A DNA stretch of 64,000 nucleotides from JAFDWI01 sp963764215 (GTDB lineage Bacteria > Actinomycetota > Acidimicrobiia > Acidimicrobiales > Iamiaceae): assembly GCA_963764215.1 (NCBI GenBank), contig CAVXRS010000006.1, positions 1 through 64,000 on the forward strand, read 5' to 3'. Shown one piece after another: positions 36,301-44,754 of this stretch (position 1 is the first letter of the stretch; each line of letters starts with the position of its first letter). The notes below the pieces were generated by a model, which was not told the origin of the DNA, did no database searches, and saw only the letters and a list, made by a program, of their open reading frames with translations. Made by a program: the position numbers and the translations under genes.

Positions 36301-37289
36301 GGGCACCGAGTTGGCCGAGGCGATCGTGGCCGAGCGGGATGCTCACGGCCCGTTCGCCGATCTGGCCGATCTGGCCCATCGCGGTGGGCTGAACCGGGCC
36401 CAGCTCGAAGCCCTGGCGCTGGCCGGCGCCGCGACAACGCTGCGTAGCCGCCAGGCAGAGCAGCGCTCGACACACGACCCAGATGGCGAAGCCCGAGCGA
36501 GCAGGACCGAAGGTCCGCCCGAGCTCGAAAGCAGACATCGCCGCCAGGCGTTGTGGGCGGCGGGTGCGGCAGCGCAGTCCCGCCCCGGACGGCTGCCCGG
36601 CATCGTGACCGGTACCGTTGCGCCCCCGTTGCCGGGGATGTCGCCCGCCGAGGAAGCGGTCGCGGACCTGGCCGCCACGGGCATCAGCGCGCGGGCCATC
36701 CGACGCGGTTCATCCGTGACGAACTCGACCGCAGGGGTGTCATTCCGGCCGCCCGGCTCGCGACTGTGGGGCGGTCCGGCGAGCCGGACGAACCACGGGG
36801 CACGGCTGCGCCATCGTCCACGCCGAAATATTTCCGGTCAGGCCGCCCAGCACAGCGTCCCGGTGCAAATTTCGGAGGGGGAGGCGCACCCGGTGCGCCG
36901 CCCGAGCCTCCAAGCAACGCTGCGCAGCCGCCAGGCGAAGCAGCCCCACCCGACGAAACCCGGATGCCGAAGGCGAGGCGAGCAGGGCCGACAGGCCCGC
37001 CCGAGCCTCCAAGCAACAAGGTCACCGTGGCAGGAGTGGTCACCCACCGGCAGCGCCCGGCCACCGCCGGGGGCACGATGTTCATCAACCTCGAGGACGA
37101 GACCGGCCTGATCAACGTGATCTGTTCCAAAGGGTGCTGGACGCGCTATCGCGCCGTGGCGGCCCGCGCCCCGCGCTCGTGGTGCGGGGACGGCTGGAAC
37201 GGGCAGACGGGGTGGTGAACGTGATCGCCGAGACGATCACCGAGCTGTCCCTCGATCTCGGCCCCCTGCGGTCGCGGAACTTCCGCTGA
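33311..37289 (+). CDS. dnaE2: Error-prone DNA polymerase DnaE2 with in-frame repeat insertions and two frameshifts
   Basis: C-family translesion polymerase of the mutasome. The PHP domain starts YAELHCHSHFSFLDGAS near residue 57. Palm aspartates are in PPDIDLDIESGRREEV near 541 and QWDKDDCA near 703. FPESHSVSFAYLVYASAWIKHYEPAAFCAALLNAQPMGFYSP and the C-terminal OB region VTHRQRPATAGGTMFINLEDETGLINVICS are typical. The frame slips near 36695 and near 37170 (each consistent with one lost G), after which the normal end RSRNFR-stop is reached at 37289. The roughly 1,326 codons exceed the usual length of about 1,080 because repeats A and B are inserted near residues 375-463, 613-645, 1045-1077 and 1171-1237. 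All insertions keep the frame and fall between conserved blocks. Confidence 0.92.
34434..34484 (-). repeat. 51-bp repeat A, copy 3 (inside dnaE2, in frame)
   Basis: Plus strand begins CGAAATTTGCACAGCC and ends AAATATTTCA; on the minus strand it matches the other A copies at both ends. It is 51 bp, 17 codons, read as KFAQPGRSARHARKYF within DnaE2. It lies 20 bp before the first B unit, between the PHP domain and the IDHELAIIDSLGF block, where other DnaE2 proteins have no such residues. Confidence 0.85.
34504..34701 (+). repeat. Two tandem 99-bp B units inside dnaE2
   Basis: Two near-identical 99-bp units (34504-34602 and 34603-34701) encode the 33-residue peptide AQPPGEAAPPGDTRMPKARR + AGPPGPPEPQSNT twice. 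The period is exactly 33 codons, so the frame is preserved. Each unit contains a hairpin GGGCC-GCCA-GGCCC with outer AGGC/GCCT pairing. The peptide is Pro/Ala/Gly-rich and probably a disordered loop. Confidence 0.9.
35149..35247 (+). repeat. 99-bp B unit, third copy (dnaE2)
   Basis: Single 99-bp unit in the same frame as copies 1-2 (AQPPGGAAPTSSTRMPKARR..), diverged in the middle. The hairpin is kept as GGGCC-GACA-GGCCC. Inserted between KQVDRWEPL and the IPPAVLDMARQLQG block of the polymerase. Confidence 0.88.
36444..36541 (+). repeat. B unit, fourth, diverged copy (dnaE2, other frame)
   Basis: About 98 bp, clearly alignable with B but about 25 percent diverged and translated in a different frame (RQAEQRSTHDPDGEARASR..). 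The hairpin is kept by compensatory changes: GGACC-GAA-GGTCC in place of GGGCC/GGCCC, and outer CGAGC/GCTCG in place of AGGC/GCCT. Located just before RRQALWAAGAAAQSRPGRLPG. Confidence 0.75.
36824..36874 (+). repeat. 51-bp repeat A, copy 4 (inside dnaE2, opposite orientation to copy 3)
   Basis: Begins CGAAATATTTCCGG and ends GTGCAAATTTCG. Read in the polymerase frame as PKYFRSGRPAQRPGANF. It precedes B copy 5 by about 50 bp, repeating the A-then-B arrangement seen at copy 3, although A is inverted here. Confidence 0.85.
36924..37018 (+). repeat. B unit, fifth copy (dnaE2 C-terminal region)
   Basis: Matches copies 1-3 in sequence and frame (AQPPGEAAPPDETRMPKARR..). A partial B 3' end (CCCGAGCCTCCAAGCAAC at 36901-36918) lies immediately before it, so this may be a collapsed tandem. 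Hairpin GGGCC-GACA-GGCCC present. The C-terminal OB region of DnaE2 resumes directly after it. Confidence 0.88.
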
Positions 37290-37430
37290 ACCCCGCCGCG
37301 CCCAGACCGACGAGATGGACTGCACCGGGGTGCCCTCCTGGCTGAGCTGCAGCTCGAGGAACCGGGAGCAACCGCCCCCGTGGCCGGCACCGGCCGACGA
37401 TCGCCCCGCTCCGGGCGCGATACTCGGAAC

Positions 37431-37967
37431 GTGACCCCGAAAACTGCGCATCCCACGAAGGACTCCGACAACGACACCGTCGACATCGTCGTGGAGATTC
37501 CCCGAGGGAGCCGCAACAAGTACGAGGTCGACCACGACACCGGGGTGATCCGGCTGGATCGTCGGCTGTTCTCCGCGACCGTGTACCCCGCCGACTACGG
37601 CTTCATCCCCGACACCCTCGCCGAGGACGACGACCCGCTCGACGCGATGGTCCTGCTCGACGATCCGACCTTTCCGGGGTGTTGGGTGACCGCGCGTCCC
37701 GTCGGCGTGTTGTGGATGGAAGACGAAGCCGGACCGGACGCCAAGATCATCTGCGTACCGGCGGGGGACGTGCGCTGGGAGCACGTCACCGACCTCGACC
37801 AGGTACCCGACCACTTCGTCGCCGAACTCGTCCACTTCTTCGACGTCTACAAGGACCTGGAGCCCGGCAAGTCGATGACCACCCGGGGCTCCGAGGGTCG
37901 GGCACCGGCCTGGGAGGAGATCCGGGCGTCACAGCAACGCTTCCAGGACGCCGACCAGGTCCACTGA
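37431..37967 (+). CDS. ppa: Inorganic pyrophosphatase (family I)
   Basis: 178-residue soluble PPase that hydrolyses the pyrophosphate released by biosynthesis. Hallmarks: EIPRGSRNKYEVDHDTGVIRLDR, PADYGFIP, the metal-binding signature DDDPLDAMVLLDDP near residue 63, and FFDVYKDLEPGK. GTG 37431 is set by GATACT (37419-37424) ending 6 nt upstream, a leaderless promoter. The N-terminal 16 residues before VDIVVEIP are extra. Intact. Confidence 0.95.
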   Translation: MTPKTAHPTKDSDNDTVDIVVEIPRGSRNKYEVDHDTGVIRLDRRLFSATVYPADYGFIPDTLAEDDDPLDAMVLLDDPTFPGCWVTARPVGVLWMEDEAGPDAKIICVPAGDVRWEHVTDLDQVPDHFVAELVHFFDVYKDLEPGKSMTTRGSEGRAPAWEEIRASQQRFQDADQVH

Positions 37968-38148
37968 CCAGGTCGCTGAACAGGTCCACTGACCGAGTCG
38001 ATCCGGCCCGAGGGGGTTCCGGCAGCGCCTGGATCAGCGACCCCGGGACCACGGAACTGCTGCCGCCGGCCAGCCCGGCAACCGAACCGGCGGCCTCCCG
38101 ATGTCCGTTTCGTGAGCGCTTCCGGCACGCATTTCCTAGGGTGGAGTC

Positions 38149-39892
38149 ATGCACGACATCGCGATCCGCAACGGCCTGGTGGTGGACGGATCCGGGGCCG
38201 ACGCGCACCGGGCCGACATCGCCATCGACGGTGACGTGATCACCAGCATCGGGCACAGCGTCGGCAAGGCACGTCGCGACATCGACGCGGACGGTCTGAT
38301 CGTCACCCCCGGCTGGGTCGACATGCACACCCACTACGACGCCCAGGCGACCTGGGATCCCGAGTTGACCCCGTCGGGCTGGCACGGCGTGACCACGGTG
38401 GTGACGGGCAACTGCGGGGTGGGATTCGCCCCGGCCGCCCCCGACCGCCACGAATGGCTGATCGGGCTGATGGAAGGCGTCGAGGACATCCCCGGCGCCG
38501 CGCTCACCGAGGGGATCCGCTGGGAATGGGAGAGCTTCGGCGAGTACCTCGACGCGCTCGAATCCCGCCACTGGGTGATGGACGTGGGCACCCAGGTTCC
38601 CCACGGCGCGCTGCGCGCCTACGTGATGGGCGAACGTGGCGCCGCCAACGAACCGGCCACCGCCGAGGACTGTGCCGAGATGCGTCGGCTCGCCGCCGAG
38701 GGCCTGACCGCCGGGGCACTCGGGATCTCGACGTCGCGTACCCCGTTGCACCGGTCGGTGGACGGCGAGTTGGTGCCGGGCACGAACGCCGGCATGGACG
38801 AGATCTTCGCGCTGGGCGATGCGCTGGTGGATGCCGGGCACGGCGGCTTCCAGGGTGCCTACGACCATGCCGAGTTGCTGGGCGAGCTGCCCTGGTTGCG
38901 GCAACTGGCCGAGCGCACCGGACATCCGGTGACCGTGAACCTGCAACAGACCGACCAGGCGCCGAACCTGTGGCGTGAGGTGTTGGCCGAACTCGACCGG
39001 GCCGAAGCCGACAACGTGCCGCTGTACGCACAGGTGCACGGCCGCCCGGTCGGGATCCTGATGAGCTGGGGCGCCACGGTGCACCCGTTCTCGTTCGCCC
39101 GGGCGTGGGGGCCGCTCGCGTTCCTCGTCGCCGGCCGAGCGGCTCGCACGGTTGGCCGACCCCGACGTGCGCACCGAGCTGACCGAAGGTCCCGTCGCCG
39201 AGGAGATCCTCGGCGACTTCACCCGGTTCATCACCACTTCGTGGCACAAGATGTTCTGCTTCGCCGGAGACAGCGACTACGAACCTCCCCCCGAGGCGTC
39301 GGTCGCGGCGATCGCGCAGGCCACCGGCCGCACGCCCGCCGAGGTGGCCTATGAGCACATGATGACCCGGGGCGGCCAGGGCGTGCTGTACTTCCCGCTG
39401 TTCAACTACTCCGACGGCGACCTCGAACCCACCTACGCGATGCACCGCCACCGGCGGACGCGCATGGGCCTGGCCGACGGCGGCGCACACGTCGGGTCGA
39501 TCTGTGACGGCTCGACCCCGAGCTTCATGCTCGCCTTCTGGGCCCGTGATCGCACCCGGGGTGAGCTGCTGGGGCTCGAACACGTCGTCCACCGACAGTC
39601 CCGCGCCACCGCGCTGCACTACGGGCTGGGCGACCGCGGCCTTCTGGCGCCGGGCTACCGGGCGGATGTCAACGTGATCGATTTCGACACGCTGGCGATC
39701 GACCCTCCCCGGCTCGCATACGACCTGCCCGGGGGCGCGAAGCGATTCGTGCAGGGCTCGACGGGGTATCGCTTCACCATCTGTGCCGGCGAGATCGTGC
39801 GCGAGGACGACGAGTTCACCGGCGCCCGGCCGGGTCGGCTGCTGCGCGGGCCGACCGCGGACCGCACCCCGGTGCGCACCCTGGCCGGCTGA
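38149..39892 (+). CDS. N-acyl-D-amino-acid deacylase-like amidohydrolase, one frameshift
   Basis: Amidohydrolase-3 / D-aminoacylase family protein of about 581 codons. It has LIVTPGWVDMHTHYDAQATWD with the metal-binding HxH, TTVVTGNCGVGFAP, STSRTPLHRSVDGELVPG and, in the second frame, GLADGGAHVGSICDGSTPSFML with the metal-site Asp. The frame changes between about 39105 and 39150. TAGGGT (38137-38142) ends 6 nt before ATG 38149, indicating leaderless transcription. Actinobacterial relatives act on N-acyl-D-amino acids or cyclic amides; the substrate is not determined. The 180 bp upstream holds only a short direct repeat of CAGGTCCACTGACC. Confidence 0.85.
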
Positions 39893-39936
39893 GCAGTCAG
39901 GCTGCACGCACCTCCAGCGACTGCCGCCGCGCCCGG

Positions 39937-40587
39937 TCAGCCGGACCCGCGGTCCCCATCGGATGTCACGTCGAGGATGAGGGTGGTCAAGGACCGGACG
40001 AGGAACGCCTCGGCTTCGTCGAAGGACCATCCCGCCTCCTCGGTGAGTTCGCGCCAAGACGAGGGCGCGGTCATCAGGACCAGCGTCTCGGTGGCCGATT
40101 CGACGGTCATTCCGGGCGCGAGCACGTTGCGTGCGCCCAACCCGGCACAGAGCTCGGCCAGTCCGGCGCGATGGCGGCGCATGCCATCGGCGACCGCGGC
40201 CGCGACATCGGGCTCGGCGGCCTGGGCCGACAGCAACACGCCGAGCAGGTCGCCGCAGCGTTCGTTCAGTTGCCGGGTGAGGCGCACCCCGGCGGCGATC
40301 ATCTCAGCCGGGTCGGATGCGCTGGCAACCGCGGCCGCCGCCTCGGCGACACCCGCTTCGTCGTCGATCAGGTCGTTGAGCGCGAGCACCAGCGCCCCTT
40401 TCGAGCCGACGCTGCTGTAGACGGTCTGGACGGCGACACCCGCCTCGTCCGCGACCTGCTGGATGGACGTGGAGGTGTAGCCCTGGGTGGCGAACAGCCG
40501 ACGGGCGGCGCTGACCACTTCGGCGCGGGTGGCGGCTGCGGCGACGACGCGTCGATTGGGACGTTGTTGGGACATGGTGCTTGACAT
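39937..40587 (-). CDS. TetR-family transcriptional regulator
   Basis: 216 residues with an N-terminal helix-turn-helix (TRAEVVSAARRLFATQGYTSTSIQQVADEAGVAVQTVYSSVGSKGALV) and a variable ligand-binding C-terminal domain. The start is ATG 40587, with a second ATG four codons later. It is divergent from a four-to-five-helix membrane protein across a 78-bp AT-rich gap, the usual arrangement for a repressor controlling its neighbour and itself. Ligand unknown. Confidence 0.92.
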   Translation of the reverse strand: MSSTMSQQRPNRRVVAAAATRAEVVSAARRLFATQGYTSTSIQQVADEAGVAVQTVYSSVGSKGALVLALNDLIDDEAGVAEAAAAVASASDPAEMIAAGVRLTRQLNERCGDLLGVLLSAQAAEPDVAAAVADGMRRHRAGLAELCAGLGARNVLAPGMTVESATETLVLMTAPSSWRELTEEAGWSFDEAEAFLVRSLTTLILDVTSDGDRGSG

Positions 40588-40665
40588 CCGATGACAAGAA
40601 CTGAATACTACTGACTGGAATCAGATTCTACTGACCATACATTTATTCTACATCGAGGTGTCCCA
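40588..40665. promoter_or_regulatory. Divergent operator/promoter region of the TetR pair
   Basis: An unusually AT-rich gap for this genome. It holds two direct copies of CTACTGAC, a perfect 5+1+5 palindrome GAATCAGATTC and the motif TTATTCTACATC near the membrane-protein start, which has GAGGTG as ribosome site. A TetR dimer site here is likely by position; the exact operator is not resolved. Confidence 0.6.
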
Positions 40666-41376
40666 ATGACCACAACGACGTTGCCACCGTCTCGAGTTCC
40701 CACCCGAGAGCGAATCACGACCGACCTGCTGGCGGGTGCCGGCGCGCTGGTGTTCGTTGCGCTCTTCGTGGTCCAGAACGCGGTCCGCTCGGGTGAACCG
40801 GGCTTCGCCGCCTCTTCCCACGACCTGGTGGCGTACTTCGCCCGACATCACACCGCTGGTGTCATCCCCCTCGCCCTCTACCCCGTCGGCATGATCGGAC
40901 TGCTGTTCTTCATCTCGGGGCTGCGTCGGCGAACCGTCGGAGGAACCGATCGGTTCTGGGCCGATGTCGGCACGTTCGCGGCGATCGTGATCGCCGCACT
41001 GTTCGCCCTGGTCAACGTGACCGAGATCGCCATCGTGGACCGCTCTTCGGTGCTCGCGTCGTCGCCTGCGGCGACCCAGGTGCTCTGGGGGCTGCACGGC
41101 GGAGCATTCGGGCTCAACCTGGCAGCCATGGCGCTCGCTCTGGTGGGTTTGTCACGGGCGGCGCTGGCCCAAAACCTGCTCCCTCGTTGGTATGGCCCGA
41201 TCGCACTCGTCGGCGCGGCGTGCCTGTTCACCGGTTCCGTGTTCACGGTCGCGATCACCAATGGGGGTGCGGTGCTGTACGTCGGATTCGTCGGAGCACT
41301 GACCTGGGCAGTGTTCCTGGTCATCACCGGGATCGGACTGCTCACCCGCCACGACCTGTCCGACGAGGGCGTCTGA
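40666..41376 (+). CDS. Membrane protein, DUF4386-like
   Basis: 236 residues with about six hydrophobic segments (for example LLAGAGALVFVALFVVQNAV, VIPLALYPVGMIGLLFFISGL, FAAIVIAALFALVNVTEIAIV, ALTWAVFLVITGIGLL). It resembles the DUF4386 group of unknown function. ATG 40666 is preceded by GAGGTG. Likely the target of the divergent TetR. No enzymatic motif seen. Confidence 0.75.
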   Translation: MTTTTLPPSRVPTRERITTDLLAGAGALVFVALFVVQNAVRSGEPGFAASSHDLVAYFARHHTAGVIPLALYPVGMIGLLFFISGLRRRTVGGTDRFWADVGTFAAIVIAALFALVNVTEIAIVDRSSVLASSPAATQVLWGLHGGAFGLNLAAMALALVGLSRAALAQNLLPRWYGPIALVGAACLFTGSVFTVAITNGGAVLYVGFVGALTWAVFLVITGIGLLTRHDLSDEGV

Positions 41377-41447
41377 GGAGCACCGGAACCGCGGGTCGCA
41401 ACGGTCGTCGATCCGCACCCCGCAGGTTGCCGGTTGCGGGCCGAAAC

Positions 41448-41487
41448 GGATTCTGAGCAAGTTCCCAGGATCTGCTCAGCAGAATCC
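41448..41487. promoter_or_regulatory. Inverted repeat upstream of the serine protease gene
   Basis: GGATTCTGAGCA (41448-41459) is mirrored by TGCTCAGCAGAATCC (41473-41487), perfect except for a three-base CAG insertion. It ends 25 bp before the protease ATG. It could be a regulator site or a hairpin in the 5' leader. Confidence 0.5.
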
Positions 41488-41512
41488 CGGACGACCACCT
41501 GAGGCTCGGGAC

Positions 41513-42682
41513 ATGGCCCCATTCGATGCTCCCGATCAACCTCCCGACCCTTCCTGGTGGGAACCGCCCGGCCCGCCGCCTGGCGAGCCGTATCACTCTC
41601 CCCAGTCATGGGCAACGCCACCCACCAGCGTGAGCCCGCCATTGCCCCCCTGGCCAGGACGTCCGGGCGAACCGCCCGCTCCCGCAGCCGACACCGGCCC
41701 AAGCCACGACCGGAAGCCTTCACCGGGCCGGGCGCGCCACCGCGCCCTGACCGGAGTGCTCGCCGCATCGATGCTGGTCGCGGGCAGCGTCGGCGGGGGC
41801 ATCGTCGGGAGTCGGCTCGCCGGTCGCGGCTCGGCTCCACAGCAGGCGACCTCGGCACAGTCCGTGGCGGACCACACCAGTTCATCCGGCACATCGGGTA
41901 CCTCCGGTACGGCAGGTACGGCCAACGTCGCCGACGGCTCCCAGATCGACGCGGAGACCGTGCTGGCGAAGATGACCAACTCGGTGGTCGCGATCCAGGC
42001 ACAGGTGGTCTCGGGCAATGGCCCGTGGGCGTCGCAGGGCGAGGACGCCGGCACCGGCATCGTGATCGACAACTCGGGTGACATCCTCACCAACGCCCAC
42101 GTGGTGGCCGGCGCGCAGTCGATCACCGTCTCGCTGCCCGGCAGCACCGCCACCCGGCCGGCGACGCTGCTCGGTGCGAACACCAACCGGGACATCGCCG
42201 TCGTCCACGTGTCTGACACCTCCCAGCTCAGCCCGGCCACGCTCGCCCCGCGAGACAACGCGCAGGTCGGGGAAGGCGTCGTGGCGATCGGCAATGCGCT
42301 GGCCTTGAAAGGATCGATGACCGTGACCCAGGGCATCGTCTCGGCCCTCGATCGGTCGATCCAGACCGACGCGTCGTCGCTGACCGGGTTGCTCCAGACC
42401 GACGCGGCGATCTCGTCGGGGAACTCCGGGGGTCCCCTGGTCGATGCCCGCGGCACCGTGATCGGGATGAACACCGCGGTGGCCTCGTCCAACGGCCAGA
42501 ACCAGGCTTCCAACATCGGCTTCGCCATTCCGATTCGGTCGGCGCTGAACGTGGCGGCGAACCTGATGCAATCCGGCGGCCAGGTGTCCGGGGGTCAGGT
42601 GTCTGGGGGGCAGGTGCCCGGGGGCCAGATGTACCAGGGTCAGATCCCCAACAACCCTGCGGGCGGGTCGACGGTGTCGTGA
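41513..42682 (+). CDS. HtrA/DegP-like trypsin-family serine protease without PDZ domain
   Basis: 389 residues. A Pro-rich cytoplasmic N-terminus (about 1-75), one membrane helix (ALTGVLAASMLVAGSVGGGIVG), a Ser/Gly/Thr linker and an extracytoplasmic S1C protease domain follow. The catalytic triad is complete: His in ILTNAHVV, Asp in NRDIAVVHV and Ser in SSGNSGGPLVDARG. Where HtrA proteins carry a PDZ domain, this one ends in a GGQVSGGQVSGGQVPGGQ repeat encoded by a slippage-prone G-rich stretch. Role: quality control or regulated cleavage at the cell surface. Start ATG 41513. Confidence 0.9.
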   Translation: MAPFDAPDQPPDPSWWEPPGPPPGEPYHSPQSWATPPTSVSPPLPPWPGRPGEPPAPAADTGPSHDRKPSPGRARHRALTGVLAASMLVAGSVGGGIVGSRLAGRGSAPQQATSAQSVADHTSSSGTSGTSGTAGTANVADGSQIDAETVLAKMTNSVVAIQAQVVSGNGPWASQGEDAGTGIVIDNSGDILTNAHVVAGAQSITVSLPGSTATRPATLLGANTNRDIAVVHVSDTSQLSPATLAPRDNAQVGEGVVAIGNALALKGSMTVTQGIVSALDRSIQTDASSLTGLLQTDAAISSGNSGGPLVDARGTVIGMNTAVASSNGQNQASNIGFAIPIRSALNVAANLMQSGGQVSGGQVSGGQVPGGQMYQGQIPNNPAGGSTVS

Positions 42683-42709
42683 GATCGCCGGGTCCTACGC
42701 TGTGCGGAC

Positions 42710-43879
42710 ATGGCCGTCCGAGCTGACCCGCCGCCACTGGATCGAGACCACTTCCCGGTCACCGACCGGTACGTGTATCTGAACCACGCCGCCATCGCCC
42801 CCCTGCCCATACCGGCCGTCGAGGCGATCAGCGCGCTGGCCGAGGAGATGGCCCGGTGCGGTTCGGTCGGAGACGACGCCCGTGACTCAGCGACCGACCG
42901 GACCCGACTGCTCGCCGCAGATCTGCTCGGGGTGCCGGTGGACGATGTGGCGTTCGTGAAGAACACCACCGAAGGGTTGGGTTTCGTCGCCAACGGGCTC
43001 GAATGGCAGCCCGGAGACAAGGTGGTCGTGCCCGACGGCGAGTTCCCCTCGACGATCTATCCGTGGCTGGCGCTCGCTGACCGCGGCGTCGAAGTGGTGC
43101 GCATTCCCCCGGTCGGCGACGCAGGTGCCCTCGAGCTCGACGCGTTCGCCGCGGCGCTCGACGCCGGCGGCGTGCGGTTGGTGGCCGTGAGTTGGGTGCA
43201 GTTCTCGCGGGGCTGGCGCACCGACCTGGCCGGGTTGGCGGAGCTTTGCCACGCCAAGGGTGCGCTGTTGTGCGTGGACGTGATCCAGGGGCTCGGCGTG
43301 CTGCCCTGCCACCTCGCGGCGTGGGGCGTGGATTTCGCCGCGGCCGACGCACACAAGTGGCTGCTCGGACCGGAAGGCATCGGAGTCTGCTACGTGGCCG
43401 AGGCAAACCGGGACCGTTTGCGGGTGCTGGAGCCGGGTTGGGCTTCGGTCGCCCACCGGATGGAATGGGACAACCTCGACCTGATCTACGCCGACTCGGC
43501 CCGCCGCTTCGAAGGGGGCACCGCGAACATGATCGGCCTCGCCGGCCTGGGCGCATCCCTCGAGCTGTTGACCGATGCCCGCGTCGAGGCGATCCGGGCG
43601 CACGTCGATGCGCTGTGTGACCGGTTGTGCACCGGCCTGGGCGAGCTGGGCGCGACCGTCCTGTCGGATCGTCGTCCCACCGAGGAGCCGGCCGGGCGCT
43701 CCGGCATCGTCACCTGCACCGTGCCCGGCACCGACCCCGACGCCCTGCACGCACACCTCGAAGCGCACCAGGTGATCTGTTCACCCCGGGGCGGTGGGAT
43801 CCGCTTCTCGCCGCACGGCTACAACACCACCGACGACATCGATGCCGCCCTGGAGGCGATGCGAACGGCGACCCGATGA
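42710..43879 (+). CDS. Aminotransferase class V (cysteine-desulfurase-like fold)
   Basis: 389-residue PLP enzyme. It begins YVYLNHAAIAPLP, has FVKNTTEGLGFVANGL, DVIQGLGVLPCHLAAWGVDFAAADAHKWLLGPEG with the Schiff-base Lys near residue 219, and the C-terminal GIRFSPHGYNTTDDIDAALEAM. The usual mobile catalytic Cys loop of true cysteine desulfurases is not evident, so an isopenicillin-epimerase-like or related lyase role is possible. TACGCT (42696-42701) ends 8 nt before ATG 42710. Confidence 0.9.
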   Translation: MAVRADPPPLDRDHFPVTDRYVYLNHAAIAPLPIPAVEAISALAEEMARCGSVGDDARDSATDRTRLLAADLLGVPVDDVAFVKNTTEGLGFVANGLEWQPGDKVVVPDGEFPSTIYPWLALADRGVEVVRIPPVGDAGALELDAFAAALDAGGVRLVAVSWVQFSRGWRTDLAGLAELCHAKGALLCVDVIQGLGVLPCHLAAWGVDFAAADAHKWLLGPEGIGVCYVAEANRDRLRVLEPGWASVAHRMEWDNLDLIYADSARRFEGGTANMIGLAGLGASLELLTDARVEAIRAHVDALCDRLCTGLGELGATVLSDRRPTEEPAGRSGIVTCTVPGTDPDALHAHLEAHQVICSPRGGGIRFSPHGYNTTDDIDAALEAMRTATR

Positions 43880-43899
43880 TCATCCCCGGCCGCGGCCGC

Positions 43900-43950
43900 T
43901 GAAACATTTCCGGTCAGGCCGCCCAGATCGGCTTGACCGTGCAAATTTCG
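43900..43950 (+). repeat. 51-bp repeat A, copy 5 (upstream of ung)
   Basis: Begins TGAAACATTTCCGG and ends GTGCAAATTTCG. The centre folds as an 11-bp stem CGGTCAGGCCG / CGGCTTGACCG around the loop CCCAGAT. It starts 20 bp after the aminotransferase stop and in the same orientation as copy 6 on the other side of ung. Confidence 0.88.
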
Positions 43951-44044
43951 CTGGGGGCGGGGGGTGACGGTTCCTCGGCGGGGGGCGACGCTCCTCAGCG
44001 GGCGGGAATGCCGGCGACAGCGTCGCGCCTAGCGTGAAGGGACG

Positions 44045-44717
44045 ATGGCGCCACGCACCGACTGGAATCCGCTGCTGCGCGACGAGTTCACCAAGCCCTA
44101 CTGGGCAAAGCTGCAGCGCTTCGTCGCCGACGAACGTGCCCACTACCCCGTCTATCCGCCCCACGATCTGGTGTTCAACGCGCTGCACCTCACGCCCCAT
44201 GCGGCGGTGAAGGTCGTGATCCTGGGCCAGGATCCCTACCACGGACGTGGCCAGGCCCACGGGTTGTGCTTCTCGGTTCCCGACGGGGTGCCCCAACCAC
44301 CCTCGTTGCGCAACATCCTGGTCGAACTCGAATCCGACCTGGGCATCACCGTCCCGCGCAACGGCAACCTCGAATGCTGGGCCGACCAGGGCGTGCTGCT
44401 GCTCAACGCCACACTTACCGTGCGCGCCGGCAAGGCCGGCTCGCACCAACGCCACGGCTGGGAGACCTTCACCGACGAGGTCATCCGTACCGTGAACGCC
44501 AAGGAAGACACGCGTCGTGTTCATCCTCTGGGGCGCGGCGGCCCGCCGCAAACGCGCCCTGATCGACACCGATCGGCACGCGATCATCGAGTCGGTGCAC
44601 CCCTCGCCGTTGTCGGCTGCGAACGGCTTCTTCGGCTCGCGACCGTTCAGTCGCGCCAACGACGCGCTCGTCGCGGCCGGGCGTGACCCGGTGGACTGGA
44701 CACTCGGCGGGAGCTGA
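44045..44717 (+). CDS. ung: Uracil-DNA glycosylase (family 1), one frameshift
   Basis: Removes uracil from DNA, starting base-excision repair. Catalytic Asp is in VVILGQDPYHGRGQAHGLCFSV near residue 64; also LLLNATLTVRAGKAGSH and, in the second frame, VHPSPLSAANGFFGSRPFSRAN with the catalytic His. The frame changes near 44515 (between NAKEDT and VFILWGAAARRKRAL). With one base restored the protein is about 224 residues, normal for Ung. TAGCGT (44030-44035) lies 9 nt before ATG 44045. Bracketed by A repeats 5 and 6. Confidence 0.92.
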
Positions 44718-44754
44718 GCCGCGCCGGTGGGACCCGGCGTCGCTGGCTCCACCA

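Noticed and set aside
34504..37018. Intein or intron inside dnaE2
   Set aside because: No intein splice blocks (Cys/Ser start, HN-C/S/T end), no homing endonuclease motif and no group I/II intron features; the inserts are short repeats.
42710..43879. Cysteine desulfurase (IscS/SufS) assignment
   Set aside because: Fold and PLP lysine match class V, but I could not see the catalytic Cys loop and no Fe-S assembly genes are nearby, so only the family name is used.
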